DNA of 24,425 nt from Bacteroides sp. UBA1317 (GTDB lineage Bacteria > Bacteroidota > Bacteroidia > Bacteroidales > Bacteroidaceae), in the NCBI GenBank assembly GCA_002307035.1, contig DBTL01000121.1, forward strand, positions 1,060 through 25,484, written 5' to 3'. Of this stretch, positions 7,683 to 16,216 are shown one piece after another; the stretch's first letter is position 1; each line of letters starts with the position of its first letter. The translations under genes were made by a program, and so were the position numbers. The notes beneath the pieces were generated by a model. That model made no database searches, was not told the DNA's origin, and saw only the letters and a list, made by a program, of their open reading frames with translations.

Positions 7683-8843
7683 TTAGAGTTCGATGATTTC
7701 TTCATTGCAGATGGTTAGTTTCTCTATCCCTTCGGCAGTTACTACCCATGAGTTCTCAATACCTACAGGTCCTACGCCTGCAAGGACAATCTTGGGCTCG
7801 AGAGCAAAAACCATTCCGGGTTCCAATTCCTGTTTAACGCGTGGTGCCAAAACAGGGGCTTCATTTATTTCCAGGCCTATGCCATGCCCAATGAATTTAG
7901 CTTGTTGGTCGATTCCCATAAAGTTATCGGCAAAATTTGCTTTAGTCACAATCTCAATAGCAGCGTTGTATAGATCTTCGCATACTGCTCCCGGTTTGGC
8001 TAGTGAAGCGACTTTCTCTTGCACTTCCAGACAAACCTGATGGGCTGCATAGGCTTCTTCGGTAAGTTTGCCAATAGAAAATACACGGCTCATGTCGCAC
8101 ATATAGCCATTAAAGTTACCTCCTAAATCGACCATTACACTTTGCCCTTTTTGCAACAGGCTACCGTTTAATCCACCCGGTAGTGAAGGATCTAATCCTT
8201 TGCCTCCCAAAGCGAAATCGTAGGGAGAAGGGGTGGCTGCATTGTCGCCTGTAAGTACGCTACCCATAAATATCTCCATGCTCTGTCCGAATACGCGGAA
8301 AATGCCTAAACACCCTTGCAGGCGCATCAAGCGTTCTATTTCAATGGAGAACTCTCTATCCGTCATTCCCTCTCGGTACACGGATGGTATTTGCTCATAG
8401 GCCTTGACATGGGCATTGGCGGCACGTTGAAACATGACTTTTTCTATGTCTGTTTTTATGCTGCGAGCCTGGCGAATGATCGGTGTTCCGTTTACAATGG
8501 TTGCTTCCGGAAACATCGCAGCCAAACGCATGTATTCTGTGTATGGGAGTTCGTCTCCTTCAAGCATCAGTGTCTGTGGAATAGGAAGGTCATTTTCTCT
8601 GAGTAATTCTACAATCTGCTCTGGTTTACGGATCGGATGAATGTGTTCACCGGTAAGATTGTTGGGGCGTTTCAAGAATAGATGTGCAGGTGAATTAAGC
8701 GGGAGATACAAGTATCCACTAACAATCTGTCCGTAGGTATAGAGTAAATTTGCATTGCAGGTGATGATGGCGGCATCAATATTTTGTTTAGCCATAATTG
8801 AGCGAATTTTATCGCGTCGTAACTTAAGCTCGGGTAATAACAT
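7683..8843 (-). CDS. M24 family metallopeptidase, Xaa-Pro aminopeptidase/dipeptidase type
   Basis: A 386-aa cytoplasmic peptidase with a creatinase-type N-terminal domain (about 1-130) and a pita-bread catalytic domain (about 135-386). The five metal ligands of M24 are all visible: Asp in VDLGGNF, Asp in CDMSRVF, His in FIGHGIGLEINEAP, Glu in ALEPKI and Glu in GIENSW. The family removes N-terminal residues preceding proline or splits Xaa-Pro dipeptides. A prolyl oligopeptidase is encoded nearby, so proline-containing peptides could be degraded by both enzymes, feeding glutamate metabolism. A -7 element lies 26 bp upstream, allowing transcription separate from the rlpA-like gene; a strong terminator follows. 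Exact specificity (PepP versus PepQ-like) cannot be told from sequence. Confidence 0.9.
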   Translation of the reverse strand: MLLPELKLRRDKIRSIMAKQNIDAAIITCNANLLYTYGQIVSGYLYLPLNSPAHLFLKRPNNLTGEHIHPIRKPEQIVELLRENDLPIPQTLMLEGDELPYTEYMRLAAMFPEATIVNGTPIIRQARSIKTDIEKVMFQRAANAHVKAYEQIPSVYREGMTDREFSIEIERLMRLQGCLGIFRVFGQSMEIFMGSVLTGDNAATPSPYDFALGGKGLDPSLPGGLNGSLLQKGQSVMVDLGGNFNGYMCDMSRVFSIGKLTEEAYAAHQVCLEVQEKVASLAKPGAVCEDLYNAAIEIVTKANFADNFMGIDQQAKFIGHGIGLEINEAPVLAPRVKQELEPGMVFALEPKIVLAGVGPVGIENSWVVTAEGIEKLTICNEEIIEL

Positions 8844-8868
8844 CTCGTAGTATTTTTAGTTTGAGATG

Positions 8869-8876
8869 CAAATTTA
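8869..8876 (-). promoter_or_regulatory. Promoter -7 element for the Xaa-Pro peptidase gene
   Basis: TAAATTTG on the minus strand matches TAnnTTTG exactly. The predicted transcript start is near 8862, about 19 nt before the ATG at 8843. The -33 region is not well conserved. Confidence 0.45.
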
Positions 8877-8915
8877 AGTATTTTGCGTAACAAAGAAGAG
8901 ACTTCGTCCGGTTTA

Positions 8916-9362
8916 TTATTTGTGAAAAGGCAAAGGATAGTTTGTTTGAGTGGAGAGAACTTGCACAATAGAACAAATTTGAAGGTCGCATAAGGCTCTG
9001 TAGGGGATGTGTATGGGTGAAAAGATTGAGACTTCCACCTTGGCAATGCCACTGCGAATAATGTCCAATTCTTTGGCTGCGCGATAAGATAAATCAATCA
9101 TTAAGCGTCTGCTGAAAGGACCGCGATCGGTAACTTTCACCACAACTTCTTTTCCGTTGCGAGGGTTTCTTACTTTTAGGAAGGTACCTAGAGGATAGGT
9201 TTTGTGTGCACACGTCATGCTGTCTTTGTGGTATGTCCCTCCGTCGGATGTGTGCGAACCTTGAAATTTATTATGATAGAAAGTAGCGTTACCTACGTCC
9301 TGTGCATGGATGTAGGTAACGCATACTGAAAATACGAGTGTTGCTATAGCTTTCTTTATCAT
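8916..9362 (-). CDS. RlpA-like double-psi beta-barrel protein, secreted
   Basis: A 148-aa protein with a signal peptide (about 1-20, ending YIHAQ) followed by one RlpA/DPBB domain (about 22-112): GNATFYHNKFQG, TSDGGTYHKDSMTCAHKTYPLGTFLKVRNPRNGKE split across the barrel, VVKVTDRGPFS with Asp79, and MIDLSYRAAKELDII with Asp90. RlpA proteins cleave glycan strands lacking stem peptides at the septum; this one lacks the SPOR domain of E. coli RlpA, as is common in Bacteroidota. Its start codon overlaps the gdhB stop in an ATGA quartet (9359-9362), implying translational coupling to an enzyme of unrelated function. The last about 35 residues show no recognised domain. Enzymatic activity is inferred from family. 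Confidence 0.85.
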   Translation of the reverse strand: MIKKAIATLVFSVCVTYIHAQDVGNATFYHNKFQGSHTSDGGTYHKDSMTCAHKTYPLGTFLKVRNPRNGKEVVVKVTDRGPFSRRLMIDLSYRAAKELDIIRSGIAKVEVSIFSPIHIPYRALCDLQICSIVQVLSTQTNYPLPFHK

Positions 9363-10696
9363 ATAATTCCTTGTCCCATCATGGCGTGGGCTACTTTCAT
9401 GAAACCTGCAATGTTGGCACCCTTCACATAATTAATATACCCATCGGGTTCGGTGCCGTATTTTACACATTGGGCGTGGATGTTGTACATAATTGTATGT
9501 AACTTTTCGTCCACTTCATTCGCACTCCAGCTCAGATGCATTGCGTTCTGCGACATCTCCAATCCGGAAGTAGCTACACCACCGGCATTGACTGCTTTAC
9601 CGGGGGCATACATTACTTTATGTTCTATAAACCGGTCAATAGCTTCGGGAGTACAACCCATGTTTGAAATCTCTCCGACGCAAAGAACGTTATTTTTTAT
9701 GAGATTTAGAGCATCTTCGCCATTTAATTCGTTCTGAGTGGCACAAGGAAGGGCTATATCGGCCTTTACTTCCCACGGATGTTTGTCGGCTACGAAGGTT
9801 GCTCCGGGGAATTCATCGGCGTATGGAGCCACAACATCATTACCTGATGCCCGTAATTCGAGCATGTAGTCTATCTTCTCTCCACTGATGCCATTCGGAT
9901 CATAAATGTACCCGTCGGGGCCGGAGATGGTAATCACTTTGCCACCCAACTCAGTGGCTTTCACTGCGGCACCCCAAGCTACATTGCCGAATCCGGAGAG
10001 GGCAATTGTCTTACCTTTTAGTTCGATGCCTTTGGCTTGGAGCATTTGGTTTACAAAGTACAAACCACCAAAGCCCGTTGCTTCGGGGCGAATCAAGGAA
10101 CCGCCAAACTCCAGACCTTTACCGGTGAATGTTCCGGTGAATTCTCTTGTTAACTTCTTGTACATACCGAACATGTAACCCACTTCACGCCCGCCAACAC
10201 CGATGTCACCTGCAGGCACATCCATATCGGGACCTAAATGTCTCCAAAGTTCGAGCATGAACGCTTGGCAGAAACGCATGATCTCAGCGTCACTCTTACC
10301 ACGTGGCGAGAAGTCTGAACCTCCTTTGCCACCACCCATTGGTAAGGTGGTCAATGCATTCTTAAAAGTTTGTTCGAATCCCAAGAATTTCAAGATAGAG
10401 AGGTTGACTGATGCGTGGAATCTGATTCCTCCTTTGTACGGGCCAATGGCATTATTAAATTGAACGCGATATCCAAGGTTGGTCTGTACATCTCCTCTGT
10501 CGTCCACCCATGTAATGCGGAATGTAAAGATACGATCCGGTTCTACTAATCGCTCTACGATTTTAGCTTTTTCAAATTCAGGGTGCTGGTTATATATATC
10601 TTCGATAGAGATAAGTACCTCCTTCACGGCTTGAAGATATTCAGATTCGCCGGGATGTTTGCCCTCCAGAGAGGACATGATTCGTTCGATATTCAT
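9359..10696 (-). CDS. gdhB: Glutamate dehydrogenase, NAD(H)-type (hexameric, GdhB-like)
   Basis: A 445-aa hexameric GDH, interconverting glutamate and 2-oxoglutarate plus ammonia. Core motifs: GPYKGGIRFH (85-94), LPMGGGKGGSDF (118-129) with catalytic Lys124, and PAGDIGVGGRE (161-171) with Asp164. The dinucleotide fold reads ALSGFGNVAWGAA and ITISGPDGYIYDP. Phe236 and Pro260 correspond to Phe238 and Pro262 of the NAD-specific Clostridium symbiosum enzyme, residues whose change to Ser shifts preference to NADP. This copy is therefore assigned NAD(H) use, probably the catabolic direction; the paralogue 5.5 kb away has Ser at both places. The gene has its own promoter inside a long inverted repeat, and overlaps the rlpA-like gene by 4 nt. 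Coenzyme preference is inferred, not measured. Confidence 0.93.
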   Translation of the reverse strand: MNIERIMSSLEGKHPGESEYLQAVKEVLISIEDIYNQHPEFEKAKIVERLVEPDRIFTFRITWVDDRGDVQTNLGYRVQFNNAIGPYKGGIRFHASVNLSILKFLGFEQTFKNALTTLPMGGGKGGSDFSPRGKSDAEIMRFCQAFMLELWRHLGPDMDVPAGDIGVGGREVGYMFGMYKKLTREFTGTFTGKGLEFGGSLIRPEATGFGGLYFVNQMLQAKGIELKGKTIALSGFGNVAWGAAVKATELGGKVITISGPDGYIYDPNGISGEKIDYMLELRASGNDVVAPYADEFPGATFVADKHPWEVKADIALPCATQNELNGEDALNLIKNNVLCVGEISNMGCTPEAIDRFIEHKVMYAPGKAVNAGGVATSGLEMSQNAMHLSWSANEVDEKLHTIMYNIHAQCVKYGTEPDGYINYVKGANIAGFMKVAHAMMGQGII

Positions 10697-10718
10697 AATA
10701 GTGTATCTTTAAAAGATC

Positions 10719-10777
10719 GGTTATAATAAAAGGATATTTATATATGCTGCAAATATAGATATTCTTTTATTATAGCC
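10719..10777 (-). promoter_or_regulatory. gdhB promoter -7 element inside a 19-bp inverted repeat
   Basis: TATATTTG on the minus strand (10757-10750) is a perfect -7 element, giving a start near 10743 and a leader of about 47 nt. Arms at 10719-10737 (GGTTATAATAAAAGGATAT) and 10759-10777 (ATATTCTTTTATTATAGCC) pair over 19 positions, 17 Watson-Crick and 2 G-T, leaving a 21-nt centre that holds the -7 element. It could be a split operator, or a 3' stem on transcripts reading through from the prolyl oligopeptidase gene. Confidence 0.6.
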
Positions 10778-10823
10778 TTGTTTTATGAGTTAAATATTGC
10801 TTTTATTGTGATAAAATGATATT

Positions 10824-12938
10824 TTAGAACTTCGGATTCATCTTGAGATTGTACATGATAAAGCCATAAATGGATGCTTGTTCTTCCAGAACTTTAGTCA
10901 TCGGCTTGCCGGCTCCGTGTCCGGCTTTGCTATCAATGCGAATTAAAGTGGCATTAGTACCGTCATTGCACTCTTGCAGAGTAGCGGCAAATTTGAAAGA
11001 ATGGGCCGGTACTACACGGTCATCATGATCGGCTGTCGTTACAAGCGTTGCGGGATATTTGGTGCCTTTCTTTAAATTGTGAAGCGGAGAATATCCTTTG
11101 AGGTAGTCAAACATCTCTTTGCTGTCTTCGCTTGTTCCATAGTCGCTCGCCCAGTTCCATCCAATGGTGAATTTGTGATACCTCAACATATCCATCACTC
11201 CCACTTGCGGAATGGCTACTTGAAAGAGTTCGGGGCGTTGGGTCATACAAGCACCTACCAGCAGTCCACCGTTTGATCCTCCCACAATTGCGATCTTTTT
11301 GCTATTCGTGTACTTCTGATCAATCAGGTATTCGGCAGCAGCAATGAAATCATTGAATACATTTTGTTTTTGCATCTTCGTTCCGGCTATGTGCCATGCT
11401 TCACCATATTCGCTTCCACCGCGCAAGTTGACTTGCACATAAATGCCTCCGTTCTCGAGAAACGGTATTCGGGCGGTTGAGAAACTTGGATACAAGCTTA
11501 TGTTGAAGCCACCGTAGCCATACAAGAATACAGGATTCTTGCCGTCCTTTTTCAATCCTTTTTTATAGGTAAGGAACATGGGTACTTTTACTCCATCTTT
11601 GCTCGGGAAGAAAATTTGTTCGGTCACAAAATCGTTTGAGTTGAACTTCACATTTGGTGCCCGGAAGAGCTTATACCTGTTTTGATCCATATCATATTGA
11701 TAGGTAGCTCCGGGAATGGTGAATGATGTGAAATTGAAAAAGCATTCTTTCTCATCTTTGTCTCCACTGAAACTCACTGATCCTAGCGAAGGGAGTTTGA
11801 TTTCTTGCAACTCTTTCCCGTTTAAGTCGTACACATACGCATGGTTGCATGCGTCTTTATCGTAAGTCAAGAAGAGTTTGCCACCGATAACTTGTGCACC
11901 GGATAATACTTGTTCGGCTTCCGGTACAAGATCTTTCCAGTCTTTCAGTTCCGGATTGTTGATGTCGGCTACCATAATCTTGTTCTTAGGCGCATTGTAG
12001 TTGGTGTAGAAATAGATGTTGTCACCTATAACCTCTATAGGAGAATACTCAAAGTTAAAGTCGGATGCAATCTGCACAATGGGCGCATTCTCTTTGGTCA
12101 GGTTCTTCATGAAGAGTGCGTTTCCTCTTCCTTCGCCCGATTCATAAATGAACAATGCTTTTTCATCTTCACTCACATCGCCCGTATAGAATCGTTTGGG
12201 GTAGGCCTTGTTTTCATAGGCTAACTGATCTTTCTCTTGTGGTTCACCCACTTTGTGATAGTAGATCTTGTGAAATTCATTCACGTTAGAGAATTCTTTT
12301 CCTTTCACTGGTGCATCATAAGCGCTGTAATAGAATCCATCTCCTTTCCATGAAGCTCCTGTGAATTTAGCCCACGTGATGTGGTCGCTTAGCAGATTGC
12401 CGGTAGCGGCATCCATTACGTAAATCTCTCTCCAGTCTGATCCGCTGCGGGAAACGGTGTAGGCAGCATACTTGCCATCATTCGAGAACGACAGGCTGGT
12501 CAGGGCTACAGTTCCATCGGTAGATAGTTGATTGGGGTCAAGAAATACGCGAGCTTCTCCTTTTAAAGAATCTTGCACATAGAGCACGCTTTGGTTTTGT
12601 AATCCGTTGTTCTTGTAGAAGTAATACTTCCCATGTTTCTTAAAGGGTGCACCAATCTTTTCGTAGTCGGCCAGTTCGGTAAGTCGTTTGAGCAGTTCTT
12701 TGCGGAAAGGTATCTGGTTAAGGTAGCTATTTGTGATCTTATTCTCTGCTTCTACCCATGCTGCGGTGGCAGAAGAAGTATCATTTTCGAGCCAGCGATA
12801 AGGATCGGGAACTTTCGTACCGAAGTATGTGTCCACGGTGTCTACTTTTGGGGTGCTAGGGTAAGTTAGCACTTTTTGCTGCGCGCATGATATGCTTGTC
12901 GTCATAATTCCGATTAGTAATAAAGTTGTTTTTTTCAT
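10824..12938 (-). CDS. Prolyl oligopeptidase, S9A family, exported (probable lipoprotein)
   Basis: A 704-aa serine peptidase of full S9A length that cleaves after proline in short peptides. The N-terminal beta-propeller (about 90-440) precedes an alpha/beta-hydrolase domain (about 440-704, preceded by the linker helix region DPYRWLEN at 45-52). The catalytic triad is visible: Ser555 in VGGSNGGLL, Asp in TADHDDRVVP (639/640) and His674 in KAGHGAGKP. The N-terminus has a hydrophobic stretch ending TSISC at Cys18, compatible with a lipobox, so it is likely anchored in the periplasm or outer membrane. It lies between gdhB (127 bp downstream) and the divergently transcribed receiver/ATP-grasp gene. 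Peptide breakdown supplying glutamate and proline to the neighbouring GDHs is an attractive but unproven link. Confidence 0.94.
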   Translation of the reverse strand: MKKTTLLLIGIMTTSISCAQQKVLTYPSTPKVDTVDTYFGTKVPDPYRWLENDTSSATAAWVEAENKITNSYLNQIPFRKELLKRLTELADYEKIGAPFKKHGKYYFYKNNGLQNQSVLYVQDSLKGEARVFLDPNQLSTDGTVALTSLSFSNDGKYAAYTVSRSGSDWREIYVMDAATGNLLSDHITWAKFTGASWKGDGFYYSAYDAPVKGKEFSNVNEFHKIYYHKVGEPQEKDQLAYENKAYPKRFYTGDVSEDEKALFIYESGEGRGNALFMKNLTKENAPIVQIASDFNFEYSPIEVIGDNIYFYTNYNAPKNKIMVADINNPELKDWKDLVPEAEQVLSGAQVIGGKLFLTYDKDACNHAYVYDLNGKELQEIKLPSLGSVSFSGDKDEKECFFNFTSFTIPGATYQYDMDQNRYKLFRAPNVKFNSNDFVTEQIFFPSKDGVKVPMFLTYKKGLKKDGKNPVFLYGYGGFNISLYPSFSTARIPFLENGGIYVQVNLRGGSEYGEAWHIAGTKMQKQNVFNDFIAAAEYLIDQKYTNSKKIAIVGGSNGGLLVGACMTQRPELFQVAIPQVGVMDMLRYHKFTIGWNWASDYGTSEDSKEMFDYLKGYSPLHNLKKGTKYPATLVTTADHDDRVVPAHSFKFAATLQECNDGTNATLIRIDSKAGHGAGKPMTKVLEEQASIYGFIMYNLKMNPKF

Positions 12939-13169
12939 CTTTGCTATTTTTACATTTTTTGTTTCTGTAGAATAAATAGAAGAACAATATTCGGTATAAT
13001 TTATAATATATGCAACTATTATGCATAGGAATTGATTCCGGTCTCCTTAAAAGAGGCGCTTGAGGTCTGTTAGCCGGGGATATGAGAAGATAAAAATCAG
13101 GAATTAATTGGCTATCCCGATAAAAAAAACGATTTTTGTGTGTATAACCAAGTTATCAACATCGAAATT
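12939..13169. promoter_or_regulatory. Divergent promoter region between prolyl oligopeptidase and the receiver/ATP-grasp gene
   Basis: For the plus-strand gene, GATTTTTG (13131-13138) is a 7/8 match to the -7 consensus, with TTGG 19 bp upstream (13108-13111). It predicts a start near 13145, downstream of the GTG at 13140 and 25 nt before the ATG at 13170. No convincing TAnnTTTG was found for the minus-strand gene. Confidence 0.35.
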
Positions 13170-16130
13170 ATGCTCAGCAAACTAAAATTAAACCAACTTT
13201 ACTTTAAGGATACACAGTTTGTTAACCTGATGACACGTCGTATCTTCAATGTGCTTCTTATCGCCAATCCTTATGATGTATTTATGCTGGAAGATGATGG
13301 GCGTATTGATGAGAAAATATTCAATGAATATACTTCACTCTCGTTGCGTTATCCGCCTCGTTTTTCGCAAGTTTCTACTGAAGAGGAGGCATTGGCACTG
13401 CTAGCGAGCATACCGTTCGACTTGGTTATTTGCATGCCCGGAACGGGTGACAATGATGGTTTTGGCATCGGACGCCATATTAAAGCTTGTTACGGGCAAA
13501 TTCCGATTGTTATTCTTACCCCCTTTAGTCATGGTGTCACCAAGCGGATAGCGAATGAGGATCTCAGCGCATTCGATTATGTGTTTTGTTGGCTGGGCAA
13601 TACCGATTTACTGCTGTCCATCATCAAACTGATAGAAGATAAAATGAACTTGGAGCATGATGTGGCGGAAGTAGGCGTACAGCTCATTCTGTTAGTGGAA
13701 GACGGCATCCGCTTTTATTCATCTGTGCTTCCGAACTTATATAAGTTTGTGCTGAAGCAGAGCCAGGAGTTCTCTACCGAAGCTTTGAACGCCCATCAAC
13801 GCACTTTGCGCATGCGCGGGCGACCCAAAATTGTGTTAGCCAGAACGTATGAAGAGGCGATGGACATATTCTACCGATATAAGAACAATGTGTTAGGGGT
13901 GATTACCGATGTGCGTTTTCCGCATAATGGACAAAAAGATGCATTGGCAGGTATTAAGCTCTGTGCGGAGATACGGAAAGAAGATCCGTTTGTGCCGCTC
14001 ATCATTCAATCTTCAGAGGCTGAAAATGCGGCGTATGCATCCAGGTATGGGGCTTCTTTCATTGACAAGAACTCGAAGAAGATGGATGTGGACTTGCGGC
14101 AGATCGTTTCCGACAACTTTGGTTTTGGCGATTTCATCTTTCGTAATCCGGATACGCTGGAGAAGATAGCCCGGGTGCAAAACCTGAAAGAGCTTCAGAA
14201 CATTATTTTTGCTGTTCCGGCTGAATCTTTTTTGTATCACATCAGTCGTAATCACATTTCCCGTTGGCTCTATTCGCGTGCGATGTTTCCGGTTGCGGAG
14301 TTTCTTAAACCGATTACCTGGAATAGTCTTCAGGATGTAGATGCTCACCGGAAGATTATTTTTGAAGCGATTGTGAAGTATCGGAAGATGAAGAATCAGG
14401 GAGTGGTGGCGATTTTTAAGCGTGACCGTTTTGACCGGTATTCAAACTTTGCCCGTATTGGCGATGGCTCTTTGGGTGGCAAAGGGCGTGGACTGGCTTT
14501 TATTGATAACATGGTGAAGCACCATCCGGAGTTTGAGGAATTTGAAAATGCACACGTTGTTATTCCTAAAACCGTAGTGCTTTGTACGGATGTGTTCGAT
14601 GAGTTTATGGAGACAAACAACTTGTATCAGGTTGCCCTGTCCGATTTGGATGATCGTACGATTCTGAAGTATTTTCTTAAAGCCAAACTGCCCGATCGAT
14701 TGGTGGAAGATTTCTTCACTTTTATTGATGTGGTAAAGTCGCCCATTGCCATTCGTTCGTCTAGCCTGTTGGAAGATTCTCATTATCAACCTTTTGCGGG
14801 CATTTACAATACGTACATGATTCCTTATCTGGATGATAAATATGAGATGCTTCGGATGCTGTCGGATGCGATTAAAGGAGTGTATGCCTCTGTCTATTTC
14901 AGTGATAGTAAGGCGTATATGCAGGCCACATCCAATGTTATTGATCGGGAGAAAATGGCCGTCATTCTTCAAGAGGTGGTGGGTAATCAGTATGGCGAAA
15001 AGTATTATCCTTCCATGTCAGGTGTGGCTCGTTCGCTCAATTACTATCCTATCGGAGAAGAGAAGGCGGAAGAGGGAACAGTGAACCTGGCTCTTGGCTT
15101 GGGCAAGTACATTGTGGATGGTGGGCTCACATTGCGTTTCTCTCCTTATCATCCCCATCAGGTGTTGCAGACCAGTGAGATGGAGATAGCGCTGAAAGAG
15201 ACACAAACTCGTTTCTATGCTTTGGATTTAAAGAATGTGGGACAAGACTTTTCAATTGATGATGGCTTCAATCTACTTAAATGTTCGGTGAAAGATGCTG
15301 AAAAGGATGGCTCTTTGCGCTATATTGCTTCCACGTATGATCCTCAGGATCAGGTTATTCGTGATGGCCTTTACCCCGGTGGACGGAAGGTGATTACCTT
15401 TGCTAATATTTTGCAGCATGATGTCTTCCCGTTGGCGCGTATCTTACAATTTGTGTTGCAATACGGGCAGCAAGAAATGCGGCGGCCGATAGAAATAGAA
15501 TTTGCAGCAACGATGGATTATGAAGGGCGTACGGGAACGTTCTACTTGCTACAGATTCGTCCGATTGTGGATGCAAAAGAGGTGCTGGATGAAGATTTGG
15601 CTGCCATTGCGGATGAACGTTTGATTCTTCGTTCGGACAATTCTTTGGGGAATGGTATAACGAGTGATATCTATGATGTTATCTATGTGAAAACGGAGAA
15701 TTACAGTGCGTCCAATAACCAGACTATCGCTTATGAAATAGAGAAACTGAACAAACAATTCTTGAATACAGGAAAGAACTATGTCCTGATTGGTCCGGGC
15801 CGATGGGGAAGTAGTGATACGTGGTTGGGCATACCGGTGAAGTGGCCTCACATCTCTGCTGCCAGGGTAATCGTTGAGGCCGGGTTAACGAATTATCGGG
15901 TTGATCCGAGTCAGGGAACTCATTTCTTTCAAAACCTAACATCCTTTGGCGTGGGCTATTTCACGATTAATGCTTTTATGAATGAGGGGATATATGATCA
16001 GGCATTCCTGAATGCCCAACCTGCTGTGAGCGAGACGAACTACTTGCGGCATGTCAGGTTCAGCAATCCGGTGGTGGTAAAGATGGATGGGCGAACGAAG
16101 AGGGGCGTGGTGTTTAAACCCAAAGAATAA
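13170..16130 (+). CDS. Two receiver-like domains fused to a PEP-synthase/PPDK-type ATP-grasp domain
   Basis: 986 aa from the ATG at 13170; an in-frame GTG at 13140 would give 996 aa (numbers below use the longer form). Domain 1 (about 34-168) looks like a degenerate receiver: DLVICMPGTGDNDG has no phospho-acceptor Asp. Domain 2 (about 181-325) keeps receiver residues: Glu187-Asp188, Asp257 in GVITDVRFPHNG, Ser291/292 and Lys310 in FIDK. A linker leads to a PPDK_N/PEP-synthase ATP-binding domain (about 435-810): GSLGGKGRGLAF, PIAIRSSSLLEDS, ALGLGKY and LLQIRPI. The tail (about 840-996) has GPGRWGSSDTWLGIPV and GTHFFQNLTSFGVGYF. No swivelling phosphohistidine domain or PEP-binding barrel is present, so it is not a complete PEP synthase. 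It sits between two GDH genes; its phosphoryl acceptor and function are unknown. Confidence 0.9.
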   Translation: MLSKLKLNQLYFKDTQFVNLMTRRIFNVLLIANPYDVFMLEDDGRIDEKIFNEYTSLSLRYPPRFSQVSTEEEALALLASIPFDLVICMPGTGDNDGFGIGRHIKACYGQIPIVILTPFSHGVTKRIANEDLSAFDYVFCWLGNTDLLLSIIKLIEDKMNLEHDVAEVGVQLILLVEDGIRFYSSVLPNLYKFVLKQSQEFSTEALNAHQRTLRMRGRPKIVLARTYEEAMDIFYRYKNNVLGVITDVRFPHNGQKDALAGIKLCAEIRKEDPFVPLIIQSSEAENAAYASRYGASFIDKNSKKMDVDLRQIVSDNFGFGDFIFRNPDTLEKIARVQNLKELQNIIFAVPAESFLYHISRNHISRWLYSRAMFPVAEFLKPITWNSLQDVDAHRKIIFEAIVKYRKMKNQGVVAIFKRDRFDRYSNFARIGDGSLGGKGRGLAFIDNMVKHHPEFEEFENAHVVIPKTVVLCTDVFDEFMETNNLYQVALSDLDDRTILKYFLKAKLPDRLVEDFFTFIDVVKSPIAIRSSSLLEDSHYQPFAGIYNTYMIPYLDDKYEMLRMLSDAIKGVYASVYFSDSKAYMQATSNVIDREKMAVILQEVVGNQYGEKYYPSMSGVARSLNYYPIGEEKAEEGTVNLALGLGKYIVDGGLTLRFSPYHPHQVLQTSEMEIALKETQTRFYALDLKNVGQDFSIDDGFNLLKCSVKDAEKDGSLRYIASTYDPQDQVIRDGLYPGGRKVITFANILQHDVFPLARILQFVLQYGQQEMRRPIEIEFAATMDYEGRTGTFYLLQIRPIVDAKEVLDEDLAAIADERLILRSDNSLGNGITSDIYDVIYVKTENYSASNNQTIAYEIEKLNKQFLNTGKNYVLIGPGRWGSSDTWLGIPVKWPHISAARVIVEAGLTNYRVDPSQGTHFFQNLTSFGVGYFTINAFMNEGIYDQAFLNAQPAVSETNYLRHVRFSNPVVVKMDGRTKRGVVFKPKE

Positions 16131-16173
16131 CAAAAAAGAAACCGACCGACTTCTGTTAGGAAGCCGATCGGTT
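16131..16173 (-). terminator. Terminator of gdhA, in the convergent gap with the receiver/ATP-grasp gene
   Basis: Arms at 16140-16153 and 16160-16173 form a 14-position stem with two mismatches (AACCGACCGACTTC against GAAGCCGATCGGTT) and a 6-nt loop. On the minus strand it is followed by TTTCTTTTTTG. The plus-strand side has no T-run, so it serves mainly gdhA, though the stem may also protect the other mRNA's 3' end. Confidence 0.75.
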
Positions 16174-16216
16174 CAGCTATAGACTTATATCGGTTTGCTG
16201 ATTATAAGACTCTTAT

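Noticed and set aside
8672..9097. 141-codon minus-strand frame overlapping the Xaa-Pro peptidase and RlpA-like genes
   Set aside because: No domain, and it overlaps two well-supported genes in another frame; it is a shadow.
10719..10777. Invertible (phase-variable) gdhB promoter
   Set aside because: The arms enclose just 21 nt, much shorter than known Bacteroides invertible promoters, and no recombinase gene is adjacent. A split operator or hairpin is simpler.
13140..13169. GTG at 13140 as start of the receiver/ATP-grasp gene
   Set aside because: It lies next to the probable -7 element and upstream of the predicted transcript start; the ATG at 13170 fits better, though the GTG is not excluded.
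13140..16130. Complete phosphoenolpyruvate synthase (ppsA)
   Set aside because: Only the ATP-binding part is present; the phosphohistidine and PEP-binding domains are missing.
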